Positions 17,402 to 25,837 of a stretch of DNA of 39,007 nt are shown here, piece by piece. The notes beneath the pieces are model-generated. The model was not told where the DNA came from. It saw nothing but the letters and a program-made list of their open reading frames with translations, and did no database searches. Origin of the DNA: an uncultured Nitrospina sp. (lineage in GTDB: Bacteria; Nitrospinota; Nitrospinia; Nitrospinales; VA-1); contig CALAGQ010000085.1 of the NCBI GenBank assembly GCA_937891765.1, forward strand, positions 1 through 39,007, in the 5' to 3' direction. A program made the translations under genes and the position numbers. Position 1 is the stretch's first letter. Each line of letters begins with the position of its first letter.

Positions 17402-17695
17402 ATGAAAAAAGTTGTCTCGGTACTGTTTTCTATGTTGTTGGTAGGTTTCTTGGTTATGACCAGCGGAGCAATCGCTGAAGAGGCCCCAGAATCTTCCTCA
17501 AATGAGGAGGCTATTTTTGGATCGGCATCCGAAGGATCTGTAGCTCCTGAGGCTTCAGAAGATTCCGAAATGTTCACCCGTGCATTACTTGATCCAGCCG
17601 AAACCCCCGAAACCCAGTATCAGGAAGGGTTCTCTTCTATTCCAGAGAGCTCTCAAGAGCAGGAAACTGCTCCAGCCGATACTACGGTCAATTGA
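17402..17695 (+). CDS. Small secreted acidic protein, unknown
   Basis: A 97 aa protein with a clear Sec signal peptide: MKK, a hydrophobic core VVSVLFSMLLVGFLVMTSG and a cleavage site AIA before EEAP. The mature part (about 72 aa) is very acidic and rich in Ser, Glu, Pro and Ala, with almost no basic residues, so it is likely disordered. I do not recognise it. The ATG at 17402 begins the signal peptide and has AAAGGGA upstream; an in-frame ATG at 17384 is less likely. A strong terminator follows, so it is a single-gene unit, possibly with a sigma-54-like promoter. Confidence 0.72.
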   Translation: MKKVVSVLFSMLLVGFLVMTSGAIAEEAPESSSNEEAIFGSASEGSVAPEASEDSEMFTRALLDPAETPETQYQEGFSSIPESSQEQETAPADTTVN

Positions 17696-17732
17696 AATTA
17701 AATTGATCAACAATTCAACCCCCGCATGACAG

Positions 17733-17768
17733 AAGGCCTTGGGAACCCCAACTCCCGAGGCCTTTTTT
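17733..17768 (+). terminator. Rho-independent terminator
   Basis: AAGGCCTTGGGA (17733-17744) pairs with TCCCGAGGCCTT (17753-17764), with one G-T wobble and an 8-base loop, and runs straight into six T (17763-17768). It ends the transcript of the small secreted acidic protein. Confidence 0.88.
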
Positions 17769-17856
17769 GATAAGGCATGATAGACCGACAGATGATCTGC
17801 AGAATGAAGAATTTTCTGGTTATTAATAGAATCTTTCAATATCAGGAAAAATAGAA

Positions 17857-18087
17857 ATGAATCGAACAAAAAGAAACCTGGGTTTTGATGAAAGGCGCCT
17901 CGAAGAGGAGGGTGACGCTGGGCTTTTCGAAGAAGATGATTTCACCATTCACTATTCAAATCAAACGTATTTTAGTTCCCCAAGAGCAAGAAAGTTTAAA
18001 GTCGGGAAAAAAGAGTTTTTGTCAGAAATGCTTTTTGGACGGGGCTCCCGAAAAAAAACCAGGGTAACGCGTAGATTACCAAATTAA
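17857..18087 (+). CDS. Small charged protein, unknown
   Basis: A 76 aa protein I do not recognise. It has an acidic stretch (about 12-28, RRLEEEGDAGLFEEDDF) and a strongly basic end (RKFKVGKKEFL and RGSRKKTRVTRRLPN). AGGA at 17844-17847 is 9 bases before the ATG, which supports translation. No membrane segment or cysteine motif. It is 13 bases before the zinc-ribbon ORF, so the two may form a small operon. Whether it is real rests on the ribosome binding site and spacing only. Confidence 0.5.
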   Translation: MNRTKRNLGFDERRLEEEGDAGLFEEDDFTIHYSNQTYFSSPRARKFKVGKKEFLSEMLFGRGSRKKTRVTRRLPN

Positions 18088-18100
18088 GGTTTATTAAAAT

Positions 18101-18319
18101 ATGATGTCGCTCGTTTATGAATGTGAGCATTGCAAGTCCACGATTAGGCATTTATTGTCAAAGCGTTCCCAATTAATATATTTCGGGACATGTTATGTAT
18201 GCAATAAAAACACCCAGTTCCATTTTCTACGGGAGGACAAAATACAGAGATACCGTGGTGTTATGCCATCAACTCGAGTTAAGACCAGGAAACCAAAACC
18301 ACCTTATGCATTGCCTTGA
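18101..18319 (+). CDS. Small zinc-ribbon-like protein, unknown
   Basis: A 72 aa protein with two CxxC knuckles, CEHC (8-11) and CYVC (31-34), spaced as in a zinc ribbon, and a basic C-terminal tail (RVKTRKPKPPYALP). This layout suggests a zinc-binding, possibly nucleic-acid-binding protein. AAGG lies about 11 bases before the ATG. It follows the charged small protein by 13 bases. No known family is recognised. Confidence 0.52.
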   Translation: MMSLVYECEHCKSTIRHLLSKRSQLIYFGTCYVCNKNTQFHFLREDKIQRYRGVMPSTRVKTRKPKPPYALP

Positions 18320-18741
18320 TTTAGGAAAGAACTTTATCGAATCTTTCAGGTTTGCTAACTTAAAGAATACCATGAAGTCTTATAACACTCGGAAGGAATA
18401 CTTTTCCTCCCGGTGAAAGCACCCTTTAAAATCTCCCACCTTTAGAATCGACTCCACACCTCCTCGTGCCAGATGAGTAAAAACAGCCATTCATCTGGTC
18501 TCACCTTTTGAGCCACTCACAAATAATTCCTGACCGGCTTCGTCCCTATAAACGGAGCCTCTCTTGGAGCGCTATCTTAAAATATATCAATTAGATAGGG
18601 TTCCCGTAGAGAATGAATTATTTTCATAGCTTTTTCCTTGAAAATGATCTAATGATTAGAGAGAAACGACTCTTTTTAAAAGGCTTACAATCATAAGCCA
18701 AGCACACCGGAATTTTTCATAAATTCCATACAAATCAACCC
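18320..18741. other. 422-base non-coding gap
   Basis: No gene seen. It holds a perfect 8-bp inverted repeat, CCAGATGA (18469-18476) and TCATCTGG (18491-18498), without a strong T-run, and an AT-rich stretch before the sigma-54 activator gene. No clear promoter could be assigned. Confidence 0.5.
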
Positions 18742-20535
18742 ATGGTATACACACCCTTCGATAAATTCTATTTGAATGGGATCCCTTTAAATATCTGTGT
18801 CATTGATAAGCAGGGGATGCTCACCTTTGTGAACAAGGAGTGGGAAGAATTTAGTAAAAAGTCTGGTGTGGGTGAATTTTTCCAGATGACCACAGGGCAG
18901 AATTACTTCAAGGAAGGCCGGAAAGCCGGGAAAACTTTTAAGCCCATCATGACCGGAATTCAAAACCTGGTGCGGGGTGAGATTTCCAAGTTCGTTCAAG
19001 AATTTCACTATGAATCTTTCAATAATACTTACTGGTACCTTTTGCATGCTATCCCTTTAAATCCTCCGTCAGAAGAATTTATCATTTTTCATAATGACAT
19101 AACTCCTCAGAAACAGGCGGGTAATATCACCGCCATTATGGGAAAGATTCTTGATAATTCCTTTAACGAAATTTATGTGTTTGACTCCAAAACGCTTAAA
19201 TTCCTACAGGGAAGTCTGGGAGCCTTGGATAATTTGGGGTATTCCATTGATGAACTGAAAGAGTTAACTCCTTACAACCTGTTTTTGGATATTTCCGACA
19301 ACTCTTTTAAGAAGAAATTGAAACTCCAATCGGAAGAAAAGGAGTCTTTATGGATTTTTGAAACTCTCCTTAAAAGAAAAAATGGCAGCACATATCCAGG
19401 GGAAGTCCGGCTTCAATTATCTCACCTGACCAATCCTTCCGTAGTCATTGCTATCGTAAATGATCTTACGGAGAGAAACAAAAGGCTCAATGAAGTAGAG
19501 TCGCTGCAACGGCAGCTAAAGGCTGAAAATCTTTCTTTAAAAAATGAAATACGTTCTTTTCTGGGCGATGACTTTGTAGGTGAGGGATCTGCAATTAATA
19601 AATTAAAGGACCAGATCAGTCTGGTAGCCGATACGGATGCAGCGATCCTCATTCAGGGAGAAACGGGAACTGGAAAAGAAATGATTGCTCGCTTACTCCA
19701 TGACAGCAGCCAAAGAAAAAGCGGCATTCTGGTAAAAGTAAATTGTCCTGCAATACCGAGAGAATTATTTGAAAGTGAATTTTTTGGCCATGTTCGAGGG
19801 TCCTTCAGCGGGGCAATCAGCGATCGCATCGGGAGATTTCAATTGGCCCATAAAGGAACCTTGTTTCTGGATGAAATCACAGAAATACCCATGGACCTGC
19901 AAAGTAAACTGTTAAGGGTTTTACAGGAAGGGCAGTTCGAACGGGTCGGAGAAAGTGAGACCCGTGCGGTTGATGTCCGAGTTATTTCCGCAACCAATCG
20001 GGACCTTAAAAAAGAGGTTCAGGCTGGGCGTTTCCGGGAAGACCTTTATTACCGGTTGAGCGTTTTCAATCTTTTTGTACCTCCATTGCGAGACCGATTA
20101 GAGGATGTTGCCCCTCTGGTCGAATATTTTCTGATTAAATTTTGCGAAAAATATCGCATCCCAAATATTGTTCTTTCTTCTCAAGACCGGGATAAATTAA
20201 AAAACTATTCCTGGCCGGGAAACGTGCGGGAGATGAAAAATATGATGGAGCGTGCGGTCATTTTATGCCGAAAGAGCGAACTCAACTTCAGCCAGATACT
20301 GGATGAGCTTCTGATCTTTTTGGACAGCGAGTTCCCTCAGTTAACGGAATCAGAAAAAATTTGTATAACAAATGAAGGAGATCTGAAAGAGTTGAACAAA
20401 AATAATATCCTGAAAGCTCTCAGTGCCACAAATTGGAAAATATCGGGCGCTCGTGGTGCCGCCGAATTGCTGGGGGTCAAGGATAATACGTTGTGGCAAC
20501 GGATCAAAAAGCTCGGATTGGAAAAGCCCCAATAA
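18742..20535 (+). CDS. PAS-PAS sigma-54-dependent transcriptional activator
   Basis: A 597 aa sigma-54 activator with no receiver domain. Two PAS-like sensor domains (about 10-125 and 135-250) and a short coiled coil lead to the AAA+ domain (about 280-520) with Walker A GETGTGKE (306-313), Walker B GTLFLDEI and FREDLYYRL. The sigma-54 contact loop is GSFSGA (353-358), not the standard GAFTGA. A Fis-type helix-turn-helix ends the protein ([24 protein letters not shown]). It is likely a one-component sensor of a small ligand or redox state. It lies between small orphan genes and two MFS transporter genes that it may control (inference). Confidence 0.9.
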   Translation: MVYTPFDKFYLNGIPLNICVIDKQGMLTFVNKEWEEFSKKSGVGEFFQMTTGQNYFKEGRKAGKTFKPIMTGIQNLVRGEISKFVQEFHYESFNNTYWYLLHAIPLNPPSEEFIIFHNDITPQKQAGNITAIMGKILDNSFNEIYVFDSKTLKFLQGSLGALDNLGYSIDELKELTPYNLFLDISDNSFKKKLKLQSEEKESLWIFETLLKRKNGSTYPGEVRLQLSHLTNPSVVIAIVNDLTERNKRLNEVESLQRQLKAENLSLKNEIRSFLGDDFVGEGSAINKLKDQISLVADTDAAILIQGETGTGKEMIARLLHDSSQRKSGILVKVNCPAIPRELFESEFFGHVRGSFSGAISDRIGRFQLAHKGTLFLDEITEIPMDLQSKLLRVLQEGQFERVGESETRAVDVRVISATNRDLKKEVQAGRFREDLYYRLSVFNLFVPPLRDRLEDVAPLVEYFLIKFCEKYRIPNIVLSSQDRDKLKNYSWPGNVREMKNMMERAVILCRKSELNFSQILDELLIFLDSEFPQLTESEKICITNEGDLKELNKNNILKALSATNWKISGARGAAELLGVKDNTLWQRIKKLGLEKPQ

Positions 20536-20621
20536 CATTCATATATAAATTAACAGGTTTTAAAAATTGTTTTTCATTTTTTATTCTAACCCCTTCTTGG
20601 ACTTCGATTCCTGAATTCTAG

Positions 20622-22175
20622 ATGAATAGCATAGCCCGAAAATTAGAAGAAAAGTATCCATTAACAGACACCCTATCTGATGAGGAACAAGAAGCTGCAT
20701 TGGGCCTGGTCATCAAAAACGGGATTACCGCCCAAGGGATGGTCACATTTACCACCGGGATATTTCTTGCCGACTTTGCTCTTCGTTTGGGAGCATCCAA
20801 TTTCCATATTGGTCTTTTATCAGCTACCCGGATATTCTGCCAAACCTTGCAGATACCAGCTGTTTACCTTGTCGAACGACTCAGGAACCGGAGGGGAGTG
20901 TGTGTATATTCCGCATTTGTCAGCCGATTCATGGTGCTCGTGATTGCCCTGATACCATTCTTCTTTGATTTGAAAACGGGACTTTATGTGCTTTTTCTGG
21001 CTATTATCTTAAAGGCTATCTTTGCATCAATAGTAGGCTGTAGTTGGAACAGTTGGATGAAAGATATGGTTCCCCATGACCGATTGGGACAGTTTTTCGG
21101 GAAACGGTTGTTCTATACAACCCTGCTGGGAATGGTGCTGACACTGGGAGCTGGACTGTTCATAGATTGGTGGATGAAAACATTCCCTCAGGCAACTTTG
21201 CAGGGCTATTCTTTGCTCTACTTAGTTGGCTTCTTCTCGGGAATGCTTGGCGTCTATTATATGTCGATCACTCCGGAACCCCGCATAAAACTTGAGGGAG
21301 AACATGGAATCCTTACAACACTTAAGCGACCCTTTGAAAACCAGAACTATCGCAACCTTCTAATCTTTTCGATGTATTGGAACTTTGCGGTCAACCTGGC
21401 TGCACCTTTTTTTACCGTTTTTCTTTTAAAGCGGTTGGAAATGAGCATGTTTTTCGTTGTGGTTTTGAGCGTCCTCAGTCAATTGGCAAACCTTATGTTT
21501 TTTCGTATCTGGGGAAACTTTGCCGACCGGTTCAGTAATAAAGCCGTAATAGCCATAAGCGGGGTGCTTTATATTTTGACAACTTTAGCCTGGACTTACA
21601 CCACATTTCCCGAAAAACATTTCCTAACAATTCCTTTATTGGTTCTCATCCACTTGATGCTGGGAATATCCTCGGCGGGTGTTACACTGGCTACTGGAAA
21701 TATTGGTCTCAAACTGGCACCACAAGGGGGTAGTACTTCTTTCATGGCCTCTTTGAATTTTGTGAATTCACTTTCAGCCGGACTGGGGCCATTTGTAGGT
21801 GGATTGTTAGCAGAGGCCTGCAGTCAGTGGAAATTTTCCTGGGACATAACATGGGGCTCAGCAGGATCGGATTTTCATTTCCCAGTCCTCTCACTCAGTC
21901 AGTTGGATTTCCTGTTTTTCTTCTCATTTTTTATAGGGCTTTACGGATTGCGTAGGTTGGCTCATGTTAAGGAGGCTGGAAAGATAGAAGATTCGATAGA
22001 TGTTACCGATCTGATCGCAGAGGTTCTTGTGGAAATGCGTGCCATGTCAACAATGGGAGGGCTTCGTTATTTGGGCCGGTTGCCAATAGTGCTGATATTC
22101 GAGGTTTTCAAATTAAGACTTCCTAAAAGTTCAAATGGTCAAAATACCCCTTCTTCTCAAGAAAAGATTCTTTAA
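20622..22175 (+). CDS. MFS transporter
   Basis: A 517 aa membrane transporter with about 12 hydrophobic spans. A 40-residue cytoplasmic N-terminus precedes the first span; a loop with GDRLGQFFGKR-like residues (PHDRLGQFFGKRLFY, about 146-160) lies between spans 4 and 5, as in several MFS export families. The substrate is unknown. It lies 86 bases after the sigma-54 activator and 44 bases before a second MFS gene, so a common transcript is possible. No ribosome binding site is obvious at the ATG. Confidence 0.85.
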   Translation: MNSIARKLEEKYPLTDTLSDEEQEAALGLVIKNGITAQGMVTFTTGIFLADFALRLGASNFHIGLLSATRIFCQTLQIPAVYLVERLRNRRGVCVYSAFVSRFMVLVIALIPFFFDLKTGLYVLFLAIILKAIFASIVGCSWNSWMKDMVPHDRLGQFFGKRLFYTTLLGMVLTLGAGLFIDWWMKTFPQATLQGYSLLYLVGFFSGMLGVYYMSITPEPRIKLEGEHGILTTLKRPFENQNYRNLLIFSMYWNFAVNLAAPFFTVFLLKRLEMSMFFVVVLSVLSQLANLMFFRIWGNFADRFSNKAVIAISGVLYILTTLAWTYTTFPEKHFLTIPLLVLIHLMLGISSAGVTLATGNIGLKLAPQGGSTSFMASLNFVNSLSAGLGPFVGGLLAEACSQWKFSWDITWGSAGSDFHFPVLSLSQLDFLFFFSFFIGLYGLRRLAHVKEAGKIEDSIDVTDLIAEVLVEMRAMSTMGGLRYLGRLPIVLIFEVFKLRLPKSSNGQNTPSSQEKIL

Positions 22176-22219
22176 AATATAGTTTTCCAGCCCACTTCCT
22201 TACAATCCTGGAGATAAAA

Positions 22220-23452
22220 TTGAAGGCCACACTTTCCCCTTTGTTTGCTCTTTTGCTCTCTACAGCATTTCTTCTCATGGGCAATGGGTTGCAAGGCATC
22301 CTTACTCCCATAAGAGCAAATATTGAAGGTTTTTCAGCAATGGCCATTGGGGTTCTAGGGTCGGCTTACTTTGCAGGTTTTGTAGCCGGATGTCTGGTTT
22401 TCCCTCATGTTGTTAAGCGAGTCGGGCATATACGTTCATTTGCAGTACTTGCTGCAATAGCTTCTGCGACAATTCTTATCCAATCTCTTTTCCTTAATCT
22501 AGTGGTTTGGGGAATCCTGCGGGTAGCAATGGGGTTTTGTTTTGCCGGCCTTTTTATGGTTATTGAAAGTTGGCTTAATGATAAAACCAATAACGAAACT
22601 CGCGGCCGGGTTTTATCACTTTACACTACGATTAACTTGACTGTCGTTACTTTGGGCCAATTGATGATGAATTGGTCTTCACCCTCTGGAACAACCTTGT
22701 TCATATTGGTGTCCATACTTCTAACAATTTCCATTCTTCCTATAGCTTTGACAGAATCGATGGCTCCTTCCCCCATTTTAGAAGTCAGGCTTCGGCTTCG
22801 GTGGTTGTTTAATGCATCCATCATGGGATGTTCGGGTTGTTTTTGCGCAGGGCTGGCCAACGGAGCTTTTTGGACGCTCGGGCCAGTGTTTGCTCAGGAA
22901 AGCGGCATGTCTATTAATTCAGTTGCAATTTTCATGAGTGTAACGGTGTTAGGAGGGGCACTTTCTCAATGGCCTCTCGGAAAAATTTCTGACACGATGG
23001 ACCGACGGAAAGTCATGGGTTTTTGTTGTTTTTTTGCAGGGAGTATGGGGCTTGGCCTGGCCCTGACTCATGGGCACTCTATGACCACTATGTGGATTTT
23101 AATTTTCATGTTTGGTGTATTCACCTTCCCTCTTTATTCTTTAAGTGTTGCTCACGCAAACGACTCGGTGAGTCGAGAAGATTTTGTGGAGGTCAGTAGC
23201 GGCTTGCTATTAATTTTCGGGGTGGGTGCCATAATAGGACCTCTTTTGGCTTCCAAGCTCATTCAACATTTTGGTCAACCGAGTCTTTTTGTGTTTACAG
23301 CCATTGTTCATGGCTTGACCGGGATATTCGCATATTATCGAATTACCCAACGGGAACGTGCCCCAATAGAAGAACGGGAAGATTTTATTTCCATCCCGCG
23401 AACATCTCCGGAATTGAATTTGCTGGACCCGCGTTCTGAGGAGCAACTTTAA
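22220..23452 (+). CDS. MFS transporter, YcaD-like
   Basis: A 410 aa major facilitator with about 12 membrane spans. The start and IESWLNDKTNNETRGRVLSLYTTINL (about 114-139) match the YcaD/UMF branch, as does QWPLGKISDTMDRRKVM (about 252-268), the loop between spans 8 and 9. Start is a TTG at 22220, supported by TGGAG 6 bases upstream. It is the last gene of the plus-strand block and follows the other MFS gene by 44 bases. The substrate is not known for this family. Confidence 0.86.
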   Translation: MKATLSPLFALLLSTAFLLMGNGLQGILTPIRANIEGFSAMAIGVLGSAYFAGFVAGCLVFPHVVKRVGHIRSFAVLAAIASATILIQSLFLNLVVWGILRVAMGFCFAGLFMVIESWLNDKTNNETRGRVLSLYTTINLTVVTLGQLMMNWSSPSGTTLFILVSILLTISILPIALTESMAPSPILEVRLRLRWLFNASIMGCSGCFCAGLANGAFWTLGPVFAQESGMSINSVAIFMSVTVLGGALSQWPLGKISDTMDRRKVMGFCCFFAGSMGLGLALTHGHSMTTMWILIFMFGVFTFPLYSLSVAHANDSVSREDFVEVSSGLLLIFGVGAIIGPLLASKLIQHFGQPSLFVFTAIVHGLTGIFAYYRITQRERAPIEEREDFISIPRTSPELNLLDPRSEEQL

Positions 23453-23518
23453 TAAATTTTAACCCGATGCATGGAATAATGGATTCCATAAAATCAGCAG
23501 GTTTTTCTATGAAAAAAA

Positions 23519-24301
23519 TTATTGAGCTGAAAAAATACGGATGGGTATTTTACCCAGGACATCCTTGACAGGGGACTTTACTTTATTCAACTCGGAAAAA
23601 GGATAGGCCTTGGTGACTCCTCCCAGTTCTATACCAATCACCTTTTCTTTGGGATGATATTTCCAGCTCGTCTGATCCACCCTGAACATCAGCCGCTCAC
23701 TGGTTTCATAGCCCTGATAGGGGTCACGATCATAATCCCGCCGGTAGCCGGTTTCATCAGACAAGACCTGAGTCTCAGGGTGATCCGCTTTCTAACTTGC
23801 CCAGTTCGTATGCGTGGAAGAAAGCAGTTTTAAACGGGAACCCATCAACTTGCCTGTCACCGCCTCCGATTTAATTTGCGACCAGAGACTTTCCGTTTGA
23901 TGATCGTAAAGCAACATATCGCTTTGGTAGAGTAAACCCGAAACCCCAAAAGTGAGCTTGCGTCCTTTCACCTCGGTGCCAAACACCATCCCGGTTCCGC
24001 AAAGAGGGCAATAGGTCACCACCGCTCCGCTATCGTTGACAATTTCATGCCAGTTGAGGATTTTAATGGGATAGGCCCGGGCTTGACCGTTATGCACATA
24101 TCCCAAAACACGGTCATTATTTTTAAAAAACGTTTTATCAGCTTCCTGCGCAGATATGAATTTCGGATTTAGAATAGCAGGGATGCCGTCCTTGCCCGGC
24201 CCACCATCATAAATGTCAGCAACGGGAATGCTATGCATGGAGAAGTCAAATCCGCAGAGCAGGATGATGGCAAATAGCCCAATGAATACTTTGGAAAACA
24301 A
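23519..24301 (-). pseudogene. DUF3179 protein broken by an in-frame amber codon
   Basis: A DUF3179 family protein (function unsettled) read leftwards. The N-terminal part has a signal-like segment (LFSKVFIGLFAIILLCGF), then YDGGPGKDGIPAI, ARAYPIKILNWHEIVND and the CPLC motif in TYCPLCGTGMVF. At 23794-23792 a TAG stands in frame where tryptophan (TGG) is expected; the frame then continues KADHPETQVLSDETGYRRDYDRDPY without a shift. It stops again at 23519, roughly 60 residues before the usual family end. Both lesions point to a pseudogene. The long frame back to 24544 is spurious because it runs through a repeat and a terminator. Confidence 0.85.
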
Positions 24302-24317
24302 GGACTTTGCATGACCC

Positions 24318-24401
24318 CGAGATTCTTCACTGCGTTCAGAATGACAACTTAAAACATATAACTTGTCATCCTGATGAGCCTTTAGCGAGGAAGGATCTCG
24401 C
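24318..24401. repeat. Inverted pair of dispersed 'gtcatcctga' repeats
   Basis: TTGTCATTCTGAACGCAGTG (minus strand, 24347 leftwards) and TTGTCATCCTGATGAGCC (plus, 24363 onwards), each ending in a GAA/GAAGGATCTCG-type core, face each other. Read as protein on the minus strand it gives HSERSEESR, a well-known false translation of this repeat family. It lies upstream of the DUF3179 pseudogene. Confidence 0.82.
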
Positions 24402-24469
24402 CTTTCTTCAATATGAGTCAACTCTTGCAAAGGCTTCTTTATAAATAAATTTCCTGTCTGCTTCGCCAT

Positions 24470-24505
24470 AAAAAAAACCAACTTGAGTTTCCTTATCAAG
24501 TTGGT
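24470..24505 (-). terminator. Rho-independent terminator of the minus-strand operon
   Basis: On the minus strand ACCAACTTGA (24505-24496) pairs perfectly with TCAAGTTGGT (24486-24477) across a 9-base loop, followed by eight T (24477-24470). It lies about 55 bases after the stop of the TPR gene at 24560. Confidence 0.9.
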
Positions 24506-24559
24506 CGGTTCATCTGGCAATCCCTTACACTCGGCATATAGCATGGAAATTACTGGCTT

Positions 24560-25834
24560 TTAACCATGCTCACAATTCATTTTTTTAGCCATTTGATCCA
24601 AGGCCTCGGCAAACACTGCGTGCAATTCTCTACGGATTTTTTTGGAATCGTATTCGACCATAGAACCTCCGCCGTTTAAAAAATTCATTTGCTCATTGAC
24701 CTTCACACAGGCGGAGCGTTTTTCTTCCCCTTCAGATGTCTGCAACAACATGAGCGCACAGAATTCTATGCCAGCTTCCACCGATTGCGTCAGTTGTGGA
24801 TTGATTCGCAGGCCCCGATTTTGCAAGTGGTCGATAATTTGCAGAACCTTTTTAAACTCAATACCAGCCTTGGCATAATCCTTGTCCAGCACAGATTGGA
24901 GCGCTTGCATGATGGCCAGTTCCTTATTGCCCTGAAAATGGGGATAAAGTGCAGGTTGTTTGAAGTAGCGATTTTCCAAATCGATCAACAGGCCGATGGC
25001 GTTTTGTCGGGTCTTCTTCTGCGATAAGGGATTTTCAGGGGGAAGCCCCTTGTTTGCCGGATTGATTTGTTCAGAAATATAAAACCATGCCAGGGTTTTT
25101 AGTGCCAGCGGTTGTGCCGCGCCGCCATTCAAAATTGCATGTTCAATATGGTTCAGGCCAACGAGGCGATGGTCTTTGCCGCCCTGCATGATCAGATTGC
25201 CAAACCCTCCCAGCCGGCTGTTGCCATAACGGTACATTCCAAGACCAAAATGGGCATCAACAAGTTTAGGATCTAGAAGAAGAGCCTTTTCAAGGTGGTT
25301 GTCAGCCTGAAACCCATTGACCAGAGCTTCAATGAGGTTGCCCTGCCCATACACAAAGATACCGATATAACCTTCCGCCGCACCCAGGAACAAATTCGCC
25401 TGCGCTTCCTGACTCGGCGTCACAGCATCATCGTCCAGAACATCATGGGCCAGGTCTTTCACCTGCCTGCTGTGGTACAGAAATTTTTCAGCTATTTTGT
25501 CATCCTGATATTTACTGGTGAACGCCAGCGTGTGGCAAAGCTCGCCCAGCAAGCCGGCATAATTGAAATGGAACTTCATCAGTTCCACCCGGTTTTCCAG
25601 AGAAGGAACGGCGGACTTCAGACGGTTGATTTCTCCCTGAAAACGCGCGAACCACTCATCAAAATGGTAGTACATGGAATCTTTAAGGGCGAGGGTGGCC
25701 ATTTCATCGGCCGTCAGGTTTTTCAACTCGGCGCTGGTGGCAGAGTCTGCCTTGGCAGAAGCCAGGGCAACAAACAAAATTCCGGGCAGAAGGAAACAGA
25801 TTTTTATCCTGAAAATATTTTTAGTCATAAGCAA
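24560..25834 (-). CDS. Secreted TPR-like protein, unknown
   Basis: A 424 aa exported protein of helical repeats. The N-terminus is a signal peptide (KNIFRIKICFLLPGILFVALASAKA before DSATS). The middle has TPR-like pairs, e.g. NLFLGAAEGYIGIFVYGQGNL and LLLDPKLVDAHFGLGMYRYG. I do not recognise the family. The longest frame starts with TTG at 25834; the ATG two codons in (25828) is the more natural start. It lies 3 bases after the stop of the upstream TPR gene and is followed by a strong terminator, so it is the last gene of the pst-TPR run. Confidence 0.8.
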   Translation of the reverse strand: MLMTKNIFRIKICFLLPGILFVALASAKADSATSAELKNLTADEMATLALKDSMYYHFDEWFARFQGEINRLKSAVPSLENRVELMKFHFNYAGLLGELCHTLAFTSKYQDDKIAEKFLYHSRQVKDLAHDVLDDDAVTPSQEAQANLFLGAAEGYIGIFVYGQGNLIEALVNGFQADNHLEKALLLDPKLVDAHFGLGMYRYGNSRLGGFGNLIMQGGKDHRLVGLNHIEHAILNGGAAQPLALKTLAWFYISEQINPANKGLPPENPLSQKKTRQNAIGLLIDLENRYFKQPALYPHFQGNKELAIMQALQSVLDKDYAKAGIEFKKVLQIIDHLQNRGLRINPQLTQSVEAGIEFCALMLLQTSEGEEKRSACVKVNEQMNFLNGGGSMVEYDSKKIRRELHAVFAEALDQMAKKMNCEHG

Positions 25835-25837
25835 CGA

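Noticed and set aside
23792..23794. Selenocysteine or pyrrolysine recoding at the TAG in DUF3179
   Set aside because: Selenocysteine uses TGA, and pyrrolysine needs special tRNA genes and a methylamine context, neither seen here; the gene is also truncated at its end.
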